From Alicyclobacillus sp. SP_1 (lineage in GTDB: Bacteria; Bacillota; Bacilli; Alicyclobacillales; Alicyclobacillaceae), in NCBI RefSeq assembly GCF_024706985.1, contig NZ_JAMCCX010000105.1:43981-107980 (forward strand): 64,000 bases of DNA, in the 5' to 3' direction. The notes under the pieces are model-generated. The model made no database searches. It was given only the letters and a program-made list of their open reading frames with translations, and had not been told where the DNA came from. Of this stretch, positions 19,412 to 27,927 are shown one piece after another. Each line of letters starts with the position of its first letter. Position 1 is the stretch's first letter. Position numbers and translations under genes: made by a program.

Positions 19412-20386
19412 GTGTCGAACGTTCTGGAAGTGGAGAACTTGAATGTCGAGTTCAACATGGACGGCAAGTACTATCACGCTGTCCGCGACGTCTCCTTTTA
19501 TATTGAGCCGGGTGAAGTGCTGGGGCTTGTCGGAGAGTCTGGGTGCGGCAAGAGCGTCACATCGCTTGCGTTGGTTCGCCTTTTGACGAAGACAGCACGC
19601 ATCAGCGGCTCGGTTCGTTACAACGGCAGAGACTTGTTGACTCTGAGTGACAGCCAAATGCGCCAGATTCGCGGCGACGAGATTAGCATGATTTTTCAAG
19701 AGCCCATGACGTCGCTCAATCCGGTCTATAAAATTGGCTCACAAATTTCTGAGACGCTGTTGCTTCACCGAAACATCTCAGCGCGCGAAGCGTTTGCTCA
19801 GTCGGTCGAAATGCTGAAAAAGGTGGGCATTCCTCGGCCTGACGACATCATGGACGAATACCCGCATCAGTTATCGGGCGGTATGCGCCAGCGCATCATG
19901 ATTGCTATCGCCATGGCTTGCAACCCACAATTGTTAATTGCGGATGAGCCGACTACGGCTTTGGATGTGACCATTCAGGCACAAATTCTCGAACTGATGA
20001 AGGGTATCGGTTCGGAGTTTGGGACATCGACTCTGCTCATTACTCACGACCTCGGCGTGGTGGCAGAGATGTGCAACCGAGTGGCGGTCATGTACGCAGG
20101 AGAAGTTGTGGAGCAAGGTAAGGTTGACGATATTTTTTACAACCCGCAGCATCCGTATACACGCGGGCTGCTGAACGCCATTCCGAAGATTGATGCCGAG
20201 TCGAAAAGTCGCCTGCAGCCGATTGAAGGAAATGTACCGTCGATTACACGCATGCCCAGAGCGTGCCGCTTCGCACCGCGTTGCGTGCATGTGATGGACC
20301 GCTGTAAGGTGGAACCTCCGCCGCTCTTTGAAACGGACGATGAGCACGTGGCTCGCTGCTGGTTGAACGAAGTGAAGGAGGCGTAA
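19412..20386 (+). CDS. appD: Oligopeptide ABC transporter ATP-binding protein (OppD/AppD type)
   Basis: A 324-residue ATPase of peptide/nickel importers. Walker [10 protein letters not shown] loop [17 protein letters not shown] signature LSGGMRQR, Walker [13 protein letters not shown] and switch His in LLITHDLG are intact. The C-terminal oligopeptide extension has the CRFAPRC-HV-RC cysteine pattern that binds an iron-sulphur cluster in some homologues. GTG at 19412 is chosen over longer starts by ribosome binding site and by family length. First gene of D-F-A-C-B order, like the B. subtilis app operon except that the permeases are swapped. Confidence 0.92.
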   Translation: MSNVLEVENLNVEFNMDGKYYHAVRDVSFYIEPGEVLGLVGESGCGKSVTSLALVRLLTKTARISGSVRYNGRDLLTLSDSQMRQIRGDEISMIFQEPMTSLNPVYKIGSQISETLLLHRNISAREAFAQSVEMLKKVGIPRPDDIMDEYPHQLSGGMRQRIMIAIAMACNPQLLIADEPTTALDVTIQAQILELMKGIGSEFGTSTLLITHDLGVVAEMCNRVAVMYAGEVVEQGKVDDIFYNPQHPYTRGLLNAIPKIDAESKSRLQPIEGNVPSITRMPRACRFAPRCVHVMDRCKVEPPPLFETDDEHVARCWLNEVKEA

Positions 20387-20388
20387 CG

Positions 20389-21354
20389 ATGAGTGAAGTG
20401 TTGCTCGAAGTCAAAGACCTGAAGAAGCACTTCCCAATTCGCCGCGGCTTTCTTCGTCGCCGTGCGGGTGCGGTTCGTGCAGTGGACGGCATTTCTCTGC
20501 AAGTGATGGCTGGCGAGACGCTCGGTGTGGTAGGCGAGTCGGGATGCGGCAAGTCGACTATGGGCCGGAGCATTCTGAGGCTTGTGGAACCCACGTCTGG
20601 CAGCTTAAAATTTCAAAATCGCGACGTGATGGCGATGAACAAATCCGAGTTGCGCGCCGCGCGCCGAGAAATGCAGATTGTTTTCCAAGACCCATACGCA
20701 TCGCTCAACCCGCGTTATACCGTCGCTCAGACGCTGTCGGAACCGATGGAAATACACGGTCTGCACGACTCTGCCGCGCGTCGGAAGCGAGTCGAGTCAA
20801 TCTTGGACCGGGTGGGTCTCGACCCGTCCTACAGCAGGCGCTTCCCACATGAGTTTTCCGGTGGTCAGCGTCAGCGCATTGGAATTGCCAGAGCTCTGAT
20901 TTTAAACCCCAAACTGATGATTCTGGATGAGCCCGTTGCCGCTTTGGATGTGTCGGTTCAGTCTCAAGTCATCAATCTGCTAGAAGATTTGCAGCAAGAC
21001 TTCAACTTGACCTACATTTTTGTCGCTCATGACCTGTCTGTCGTGAAACACATCAGCAATCGGGTGCTCGTCATGTATCTGGGTAGGATGGCAGAGTTGG
21101 CGTCTTCCTACGACCTATTCTCGAATCCGCTTCATCCATACACGAGAGCGCTCTTGTCGGCAGTTCCAGTGCCGAATCCAAGGGCGAAGCGGGAACGTAT
21201 CATTCTTCAAGGAGATTTACCGAGTCCCGCCAACCCGCCATCCGGTTGTGTTTTTCATACGCGCTGCCCGCTCGCGCAAGACATCTGCACGCAAAAAGTG
21301 CCAGAGTGGCGCGAGGCAGATGCGAATCACTTTGTAGCCTGCCATCTTGCCTAA
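20389..21354 (+). CDS. appF: Oligopeptide ABC transporter ATP-binding protein (OppF/AppF type)
   Basis: A 321-residue second ATPase of the importer. Walker [13 protein letters not shown] loop [13 protein letters not shown], signature [10 protein letters not shown], Walker [13 protein letters not shown], switch His FVAHDLSVV; the C-terminal cysteine cluster [14 protein letters not shown] is present. It starts 2 bp after the appD stop with GAAGGAGG upstream. With AppD it would power the permease pair encoded at 23412-25319. Confidence 0.92.
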   Translation: MSEVLLEVKDLKKHFPIRRGFLRRRAGAVRAVDGISLQVMAGETLGVVGESGCGKSTMGRSILRLVEPTSGSLKFQNRDVMAMNKSELRAARREMQIVFQDPYASLNPRYTVAQTLSEPMEIHGLHDSAARRKRVESILDRVGLDPSYSRRFPHEFSGGQRQRIGIARALILNPKLMILDEPVAALDVSVQSQVINLLEDLQQDFNLTYIFVAHDLSVVKHISNRVLVMYLGRMAELASSYDLFSNPLHPYTRALLSAVPVPNPRAKRERIILQGDLPSPANPPSGCVFHTRCPLAQDICTQKVPEWREADANHFVACHLA

Positions 21355-21552
21355 TTGGAGAAAGTGTCAATCCGTGAAAGGGGGGATGCGGTTGCGGTCG
21401 GACCATCCGTACTGCTGAGATTTGTGGTATACAGCCACTGAGTGGCCATGTTGCCACTGTTTATGGTTTGTCAGTTCCGGATGATGCGTCGGCGAGCGCT
21501 CTGCATTCTAGGTACCCGTTTCACTGGAATTAGACAAAAGGGGGAAATTGTA

Positions 21553-23334
21553 GTGAAGATTAGGAAGTCGATGACCACTGTATTGGCCATGTCCGCTGGC
21601 GCGGCGTTGCTGGTGACGGGTTGCGGCACAAGCAGCAACTCTACGTCCACGGCAAAGACGAATACCACGAATACCACGAACACGACGGCGTCCTCTTCGG
21701 CGACACCACAAAAAGGTGGAACCGTAACGGTAGCGCTACCTGAACAAACTCAAATCAACTGGTATTTCCCGCTGGTCAATTCTGGGATGGACAGTTTGTA
21801 CAATTTCCAGGTCATCAACGAACTTTACAAACCGCTGTTGTGGATTGGCAGTAACTATCAGATTGATTACAAATCGTCAATTGCGAGCAAAATCACCTAT
21901 AACGCCGATGGGACCGTCTACCATGTGTACATGAATCCAAAATGGACATGGTCGGATGGCAAACCGGTCACTTCAAAAGATGTCCTCTTCACGTGGGATT
22001 TGATTAAAGCCACCTCTAGTCCGAAAGCTCCGGCTCCGTGGCCGTACGTGGGTGCTGGCTCTGGTGACATCCCGCAAGGGGTACAAAGTGTCGTGGCAAA
22101 CGGCAAGTACGAGTTCACAGTGACGCTGAAAAAGCCGGCAAACCAACAGTGGTTTATCTACAACGGTTTGACAGACTTGGTGCCACTGCCAAAGCAGACG
22201 TTTGACAAGTATCCGACAAACATGACGAAGGAAATTACGTACTTGGGCAAGAATGCGACCAATCCGAACTTTGATACGGTCGTGGATGGTCCGTTTAAGT
22301 TGGCAGACGCGGTTCCCAGTCAGTCTTGGACGCTTGTACCCAATCCGACGTATCCAGGCCATAAAGCGCTGGTGAATAAAGTTGTACTCGTGTACGAAGG
22401 TTCCAATGCGGCTGAGTTCTCTGGTCTGAAGACGGGTGCCATCAATGTAGGCTACTTGGATTTCAGCCAGCTCGGTGAGAAGTCTGCGCTGACCTCGATG
22501 GGTGACATTGTCTGGCCTGCGTATGGTGTGTCGTTCTTTGATGAGATGCCAGACTTCAACACAGGCACAGAGGCTCCGTTTATGAAGCATCTGTACATTC
22601 GTCAAGCGTTGATGATGGGTCAAGACCAGAGTGCGATGAACCAAGCTCTGTATAAAGGTTATGGGATTTCTCAGTACAGTATTTTGCCGCCAAAACCGAT
22701 GACGTCTTTCTTAGACCCGAAATTGACGAAACCCATCTATCCATTCAACATTGCGAAGGGCAAAGCGCTGCTTGAGAAGCATGGTTGGAAGATGGTCAAT
22801 GGGGTCATGACGAAAAACGGCCAGCAATTGAAGTTCATCATGCTCTATTCTGGTGGCTCCACAACAACGACAGACCAGATGGAAATTCTCAAGGAAGACT
22901 GGGGCAAAGAAGGCTTTGACGTCATCCTCAAGCCGATGCCGTTCTCTACATTGGAGAGTGTCATTTCCAATCCGAAAGACGCGAGCCAGTGGGGTATGGC
23001 AGCTGGGCAAGGTATTAACTGGGGCGGTTCCTATCCGAGTGGCGGTTCCATCTTCGGAACTGGTGGCGGCTTGAACAGCGGCGGCTACAGCAATGCTACG
23101 ATGAATGCGCTTATCAAGAAGACGCATGAACCGGCTCCGACGGCTGCCGATGCTTTGAAGAGACTGTTTGCGTACGAGGACTACGCCGCAGAGCAACTCC
23201 CGGTCATCTTCACGGACAACGCTGCTGGCCTCAATGTCACGGCTTCCAACGTGCACGGCACGCAGAAGTACTACAACGGTGTGACGGGCTTCCCGCAGTT
23301 CAACTACTGGTGGATGTCTAAGTCCTCGAACTGA
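21553..23334 (+). CDS. appA: Peptide-binding lipoprotein of the ABC importer (SBP family 5)
   Basis: A 593-residue extracellular solute-binding protein. A short basic N terminus (VKIRKSMTTV), a hydrophobic stretch and the lipobox LLVTGC with Cys24 mark it as a lipoprotein. A Ser/Thr/Asn-rich tether (residues 27-50) precedes the SBP_bac_5 domain; PKWTWSDGKPVTSKDVLFTW is the usual signature region. GTG at 21553 lies 8 nt after AAAGGGGG; longer in-frame starts would bury the signal peptide. A strong hairpin follows the stop. Ligand is probably oligopeptides, by operon context. Confidence 0.9.
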   Translation: MKIRKSMTTVLAMSAGAALLVTGCGTSSNSTSTAKTNTTNTTNTTASSSATPQKGGTVTVALPEQTQINWYFPLVNSGMDSLYNFQVINELYKPLLWIGSNYQIDYKSSIASKITYNADGTVYHVYMNPKWTWSDGKPVTSKDVLFTWDLIKATSSPKAPAPWPYVGAGSGDIPQGVQSVVANGKYEFTVTLKKPANQQWFIYNGLTDLVPLPKQTFDKYPTNMTKEITYLGKNATNPNFDTVVDGPFKLADAVPSQSWTLVPNPTYPGHKALVNKVVLVYEGSNAAEFSGLKTGAINVGYLDFSQLGEKSALTSMGDIVWPAYGVSFFDEMPDFNTGTEAPFMKHLYIRQALMMGQDQSAMNQALYKGYGISQYSILPPKPMTSFLDPKLTKPIYPFNIAKGKALLEKHGWKMVNGVMTKNGQQLKFIMLYSGGSTTTTDQMEILKEDWGKEGFDVILKPMPFSTLESVISNPKDASQWGMAAGQGINWGGSYPSGGSIFGTGGGLNSGGYSNATMNALIKKTHEPAPTAADALKRLFAYEDYAAEQLPVIFTDNAAGLNVTASNVHGTQKYYNGVTGFPQFNYWWMSKSSN

Positions 23335-23364
23335 GTTCGATAGCGATACTTTGAAAGATAGGGT

Positions 23365-23395
23365 CCCACAAGGGAAAATGCTCTTCCCTTGTGGG
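23365..23395 (+). other. Intercistronic stem-loop after appA
   Basis: CCCACAAGGGAA (23365-23376) pairs perfectly with TTCCCTTGTGGG (23384-23395) around a 7-nt loop. No U-tract; the permease ribosome binding site AAAGGAGG begins 3 bp later. Such hairpins after binding-protein genes commonly protect upstream mRNA so the binding protein is made in excess over the permeases. Confidence 0.7.
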
Positions 23396-23411
23396 GGAAA
23401 GGAGGAAGCGG

Positions 23412-24305
23412 ATGCTCAGCTCGTCATTTGCGCAAGACCAGGCCGAAGAAATCAGTCTCGAAACACTGATTGAACGCCCTAAATTCATGCGCCGTTTTTG
23501 GAAAGCGACTACCACGAAAATTGGCGTCATTCTGCTCAGTTTTCTCATCCTGTTCTCTTTCGTCGGTCCACTCATTTATCGGCACAGCGCAATTACGTCT
23601 CACCTACTGCACACGTTGCAGCCGCCGTCAGCCCGCTTTCCTTTAGGCACAGACAGCCTGGGCCATAACGTTCTGGCACAAATGATGGTCGGTGGTCAGT
23701 CGTCCCTCGAAGTTGGGTTTGCCTCCGCTTTCTGCGCCATGATTATTGGTGTCTTGTACGGCATGACGAGCGGCATCTTCGGTGGTTGGCTAGACATTAT
23801 CATGATGCGTATTGTCGACGTGATTCTGTCCATCCCAACGATTTTCATCCTCCTCTTTTTGAATGTTGTCTTTCTTCCGAATCTCTGGATTATGATTTTG
23901 ATTCTCGCGTCGACCTCGTGGCTTGGGGTCAGCCGCCTTGTTCGAGCGGAAGTGCTGGCCATCAAGAATCAAGTCTATGTGGAAGCGGCGAATGCCCTGG
24001 GTGCTTCTACGTGGCGCATCATGGTTCGCTACATGTTGCCAAACTTTCTCGGAACCGTCTTGGTTGCGGCTACGCTCGGCATTGCGGACGCCATTCTCGC
24101 TATCGCGGGACTGAGCTTCTTGGGCTTAGGGCTACCACCGCCGACTCCTAACTGGGGCGGAATGTTGTCTGACTCGATGAGCTATATGTTCCAAAATGCT
24201 TGGTGGCTCATTTATCCTCCCGGCCTTGCGATTTTGATTGCCGAGGTGTCCATCAACCTGATTGGCGATGGCTTGCGGGATGCGATTGAAACTCGCCACC
24301 GCTGA
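23412..24305 (+). CDS. appC: ABC transporter permease (OppC/AppC type)
   Basis: A 297-residue inner-membrane permease with about six helices and an N-terminal cytoplasmic extension. The EAA loop is EAANALGASTWRIMVRYMLPN, where it contacts the ATPases. The N-terminal motif FPLGTDSLGHNVLAQMMVGG is the OppC/DppC signature. ATG at 23412 follows AAAGGAGG by 6 nt; seven upstream codons in the same frame lie inside the ribosome binding site. It precedes the OppB-type partner, the reverse of the common order. Confidence 0.92.
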   Translation: MLSSSFAQDQAEEISLETLIERPKFMRRFWKATTTKIGVILLSFLILFSFVGPLIYRHSAITSHLLHTLQPPSARFPLGTDSLGHNVLAQMMVGGQSSLEVGFASAFCAMIIGVLYGMTSGIFGGWLDIIMMRIVDVILSIPTIFILLFLNVVFLPNLWIMILILASTSWLGVSRLVRAEVLAIKNQVYVEAANALGASTWRIMVRYMLPNFLGTVLVAATLGIADAILAIAGLSFLGLGLPPPTPNWGGMLSDSMSYMFQNAWWLIYPPGLAILIAEVSINLIGDGLRDAIETRHR

Positions 24306-24365
24306 GGTTGGCGCCAACTGGTTCGGCATAGATTCGCATAACACAAAGGTGGGAGGCCGTCTGAT

Positions 24366-25319
24366 ATGATTGGGTATACAATACGTCGCATCTTGCAGGC
24401 CATTCCGACGCTTCTCGGTGTGACGGTCATCTCGTTTTTCCTGATGCACATTGTGCCGGGCAACCCAGTTCGGATTTTGCTCGGCAACCGCTATACGCCT
24501 GAGCGTGCAGCGTTACTCTCAAAACAACTCGGACTCAACAAACCCGTTTGGGTACAGTACTTCGTCTGGTTGGGGAACATTTTACACGGAAACTTTGGAT
24601 ACTCGTACGTCTACAATAAACCAGTAGTGTCGCTCATCCTGCAGGCGCTGCCGCATACGCTCATCATCGTCGTCGTGGCGGTCATGTTAGCGCACATCTT
24701 TGCCGTATTTCTCGGTTCGGTGCAGGCTTACTTTGAGAATTCTCCCTTTGACCAGATTGTTACTGTCATCAACTACTTCTTCTACGCCATGCCAGCTTTC
24801 TGGTTGGGGATTTTGCTGATTATCTTCTTTGCCATCGACATTCCGCTTTTTCCGTCCGGCGGAATTACGAATCCGACCGTCACTCATCCAAGTTTTGGAG
24901 ATTTTGCGATTCATCTAGTACTCCCCGTGGTTACGTTGATGCTCATTTCTGTCGCTGGGTGGGCGCGATTTATGCGTTCCTCGATGCGCGAGGCGTTGCT
25001 GCAAGACTACGTGCGTACGGCACGGATGAAAGGCGCGCGCGAATTCCGCATTATCTTTGTTCACGCGCTGCGAAACTCCATCTTGCCACTTATCACGTTG
25101 CTCGGTCTGTCTCTTCCCGGTCTTTTGGCTGGTGCGCTGTTTGTGGAAGAAATTTTCAACTATCCAGGTATGGGGTTGTTGTACTGGAACGCGCTGAATG
25201 ACCGCGATTTTCCAATCTTGCTTGCGGTGACGGTATTTCTGGGGATTGTCACGGTTATCGGCAACTTGCTTGCCGACCTCATTTACAGCTTGGTCGACCC
25301 TCGCATTCAATACCGTTAA
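24366..25319 (+). CDS. appB: ABC transporter permease (OppB/AppB type)
   Basis: A 317-residue permease starting MIGYTIRRILQAIPTLLGVT, the conserved OppB/DppB N terminus, with MHIVPGNP following. Six helices and the EAA-like loop RTARMKGAREFRIIFVHALRNS. Final gene of the importer operon, followed 30 bp later by a strong terminator. AppB and AppC would form the channel for AppA-delivered peptides. Confidence 0.92.
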   Translation: MIGYTIRRILQAIPTLLGVTVISFFLMHIVPGNPVRILLGNRYTPERAALLSKQLGLNKPVWVQYFVWLGNILHGNFGYSYVYNKPVVSLILQALPHTLIIVVVAVMLAHIFAVFLGSVQAYFENSPFDQIVTVINYFFYAMPAFWLGILLIIFFAIDIPLFPSGGITNPTVTHPSFGDFAIHLVLPVVTLMLISVAGWARFMRSSMREALLQDYVRTARMKGAREFRIIFVHALRNSILPLITLLGLSLPGLLAGALFVEEIFNYPGMGLLYWNALNDRDFPILLAVTVFLGIVTVIGNLLADLIYSLVDPRIQYR

Positions 25320-25348
25320 GACGTCTTTGCTTCTTTGCAAAAGGAAAA

Positions 25349-25389
25349 GGGCAGGCTCTCACTGTTTAGAGGAGAGCCTGCCCTTTTTT
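25349..25389. terminator. Strong intrinsic terminator, probably bidirectional
   Basis: GGGCAGGCTCTC (25349-25360) pairs with GAGAGCCTGCCC (25372-25383), a perfect 12-bp stem with 11-nt loop, followed by TTTTTT (25384-25389) on the plus strand. On the minus strand the stem is followed by TTTTCCTTTT, so it can also end the convergent NCS2 permease gene. Confidence 0.93.
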
Positions 25390-25416
25390 CAACGCAATGT
25401 CGCCACGAGACGCCGG

Positions 25417-26718
25417 TCACTTCACGTCGTCCCAGTGGATTGTGTTTTCGAGCAGGAGAGAGAGCAGAATACCGAGCAGAAGTCCGTTTCCAAGGAGAAC
25501 CTGCAAAAAGGCGGGTATCGTTGACAGTACCCCAGCAGGCAAGGCGAAAATGGCGAGTCCAGTCAACACGGGAAGAGCGAGACGAAACGTGTTTCGTGCA
25601 TCCCATTCTAATTTTGGCAAATTGATCAGTGCCGCTCCGAATATCTGTAAATACGCCACGAAGAGCACTGCATCTCCGACGGAGATGGGCAGCGTCGACA
25701 TGAGCCCAGAAAGAGTCGGAATGGCACCGAGCAGGATGAAGAGGATGGAGGCTATGATGAAAGGCAGCCGATGGACAATACGCGTGGCTCGCAAAAATCC
25801 GATGGCGGACGTGTAGGGGGCGTAGGGAACTAAGGAAAACAGCCCTGACAGTGCTGTGAAGATGCTGGTGAGAACGAATGAAGCTTTGAATTTGCGAGCA
25901 CTCGTCGCCCGACCGAAAACACTTTCAGCTGCGCGTAGCGTGGCGACCGTATTCGTCATGTTAATCACCGCAGCTACCACAGCTGCAATCAAGAATGCAG
26001 GCTGAAACGCCGGACGCCCGAGCACAAACAATTGGCCGATATGTGCATAACTCGGAACCACCTCAGGAGAACCTTTGCCAATCAACAGAACAAAGAGCAG
26101 CCAACCCACAGCGAGCCCGAGAAGAATGCTGAGATTGGACAGTAGGCCCTTGCCAAACAAACTGAGTCCTGCCACCAGTACGATGAGCAAAAGTGACAGA
26201 AGCGCGATGCCCGGATTAACTTTCGATCCGTTGTCAAGCCCGAGTGCTCCTTTAAAGAAAACATCGATGAGCTGGGCAGAGAGTAAAATTAAGAGTACCG
26301 TCATGACCATCGGGGTGAACAGTCGGTTCAACCAGCGGTGGAAGCCAAAGAGAGCAAACACGACCAACATTCCTCCGCCGATGACCATGCCCATCGCCAA
26401 ACTGCCACCAATGACAGAGAGAGGCGTGCCCGTAGCGCTGCCAAGATTGGCTAGGTTTAAAATAATACCCCACCAAAATCCGCTCTGGCCCTCCATAATA
26501 GGCAGTCCGTGGCCAATCCAAGCTTGCAGTAGGCAGGCAATTCCGGTGAAAATGAAACTGCGTGCCATGAGGCCGCTGACGACGGCATGGGAAAGATGAA
26601 ACGCACCACCGATGGAGAGCGGAATGACCACCGTATTGGCAAAGAGAAACCCTAACCACTGGATGCTCGCCAAAGCAGTGGAAATCCAGTTTGCGGGTTT
26701 CCTCGAAGTCATCTGCAT
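25417..26718 (-). CDS. NCS2-family uracil/xanthine permease
   Basis: A 433-residue membrane protein with about 12-14 hydrophobic segments. NCS2 features are the N-terminal block with helices starting IQWLGFLFANTVVIPLSIGG, and the region AAVINMTNTVATLRAAESVFG, which corresponds to the substrate-binding helix 8-10 motif. It resembles the YbbY/RutG uracil-xanthine group. The ATG at 26718 follows AAAAGGAG; the frame is open about 215 bp further but without ribosome binding site. Divergent from a YjjG-like nucleotidase gene, suggesting nucleobase salvage, an inference. Confidence 0.85.
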   Translation of the reverse strand: MQMTSRKPANWISTALASIQWLGFLFANTVVIPLSIGGAFHLSHAVVSGLMARSFIFTGIACLLQAWIGHGLPIMEGQSGFWWGIILNLANLGSATGTPLSVIGGSLAMGMVIGGGMLVVFALFGFHRWLNRLFTPMVMTVLLILLSAQLIDVFFKGALGLDNGSKVNPGIALLSLLLIVLVAGLSLFGKGLLSNLSILLGLAVGWLLFVLLIGKGSPEVVPSYAHIGQLFVLGRPAFQPAFLIAAVVAAVINMTNTVATLRAAESVFGRATSARKFKASFVLTSIFTALSGLFSLVPYAPYTSAIGFLRATRIVHRLPFIIASILFILLGAIPTLSGLMSTLPISVGDAVLFVAYLQIFGAALINLPKLEWDARNTFRLALPVLTGLAIFALPAGVLSTIPAFLQVLLGNGLLLGILLSLLLENTIHWDDVK

Positions 26719-26822
26719 CGAAGAGAGTCTCCTTTTGCGGGGCAGAGTGGCCTCTGCACCTCCGTTGTATGATACCTGCACCGTTATATCATGGATTTCA
26801 GAGAAAGGGGAAGTCTGAACGC

Positions 26823-27563
26823 ATGCCCGCCAAGCCGAGGCGCCGTTTTGAGGTGATTTTTTTCGATCTCGACCATACTCTCGTGGACACTCATCGCCAA
26901 TACCTCGTTGGTTTGCAGCAAACGCTTGACGCACTTTATGGTGGACATTTGCCTTCCGATTTTCGAGAACGCTTTTTGGCTAATCATGATCGCCTCTGGG
27001 AAGCGTTTGATGCGCGTCAGATAACCATTCAAGAATTGCGACGCCAGCGGTTTTTGCAGACATGGCGGGAGTTTGGCGAGGAAAAGACAGTCTCCGATGC
27101 AGAGGCATTTCAACAAGCATTCGATGCAACGTTCAATCAGACTCTGCGCGCTTTTCCGCACACCGACACAATGTTGGCAGAATTGGCCGACACATTTCGG
27201 TTGGCGATACTCTCGAACGGATCGGCCGATGTTGTTCGTCGAAAGTTAGACGTGCTCAAGTTGAGCAAATATTTTCCGAACGATTGGATCTTCATTGCAG
27301 AGGAAATCGGTCCGTCGAAACCAGACAGGGCGGTCTTTTTGCACGCCTGTCGTGCCGTCGGCCTAGAGCCTTCGCGTTGTTTGATGGTTGGGGACAATTA
27401 TCGTTGCGATATTCTCGGCGCAAGAGCATCGGGCCTTACGGCACTATGGTACGTGCCAGAAGGGGCAGGCGTGGACGTCTCGCTCGGCCGGCAGTCTGGA
27501 GAGGAGCCCGTAGTGACTGCAGCGGAAGTGGTCGCGGCCATCCGAAACATGGAAGATGGCTGA
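26823..27563 (+). CDS. HAD-superfamily hydrolase, YjjG/YfnB-like nucleotidase
   Basis: A 246-residue haloacid-dehalogenase phosphatase. Motif I FFDLDHTLVDTH (nucleophile and acid Asp), motif II Ser/Asn in ILSNGSADV, motif III Lys in GPSKPDRAVF, motif IV MVGDNYRCDILGA. The helical cap lies between about 20 and 95. The subfamily includes YjjG/YfnB nucleotidases that hydrolyse noncanonical pyrimidine nucleotides; HAD substrate prediction is weak. ATG at 26823 follows AAAGGGG. Neighbour of NCS2 permease. Confidence 0.82.
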   Translation: MPAKPRRRFEVIFFDLDHTLVDTHRQYLVGLQQTLDALYGGHLPSDFRERFLANHDRLWEAFDARQITIQELRRQRFLQTWREFGEEKTVSDAEAFQQAFDATFNQTLRAFPHTDTMLAELADTFRLAILSNGSADVVRRKLDVLKLSKYFPNDWIFIAEEIGPSKPDRAVFLHACRAVGLEPSRCLMVGDNYRCDILGARASGLTALWYVPEGAGVDVSLGRQSGEEPVVTAAEVVAAIRNMEDG

Positions 27564-27633
27564 GCAAATGTGGCGTTTTTCGGTCTATAAGCGTCCATCT
27601 CCTCATAAGTAGTGGTGAAAAGGAGGGGTGGAC

Positions 27634-27849
27634 ATGGCGGAAAAGGTCGCCTGGTGGTTGGTTTTGATTGGGGCGCTCAACTGGCTGCTCATTGGGCTCT
27701 TTCAATTTGATGCGGTACAAGCGATGGGTGGCTACGTCTTTGCCAATCATGTGGTTCTGTTCAGCCGCGTCGTCTACACGCTGGTCGGCTTGGCGGGTAT
27801 CTACTTGCTGCCACAGGCGTTCGGAGTGCGCATGGTGCGCAAGAGCTGA
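27634..27849 (+). CDS. DUF378 family small membrane protein (YuzA-like)
   Basis: A 71-residue protein with two transmembrane helices: WWLVLIGALNWLLIGLF and VVYTLVGLAGIYLL, the DUF378 pattern (x-G-x-L-N-W-x-L-x-G). Function unknown in the family. ATG at 27634 is 7 nt after GGAGG; a GTG two codons earlier is too close to the ribosome binding site. It lies between the HAD gene and the NhaC antiporter, same direction. Confidence 0.85.
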   Translation: MAEKVAWWLVLIGALNWLLIGLFQFDAVQAMGGYVFANHVVLFSRVVYTLVGLAGIYLLPQAFGVRMVRKS

Positions 27850-27927
27850 ACCCAATTTCTACATCGTATGACTTTCCTTCTGTGTGAGATGTTACCTTCA
27901 GGCACATCATCTGCAGGGGGAATTTTT

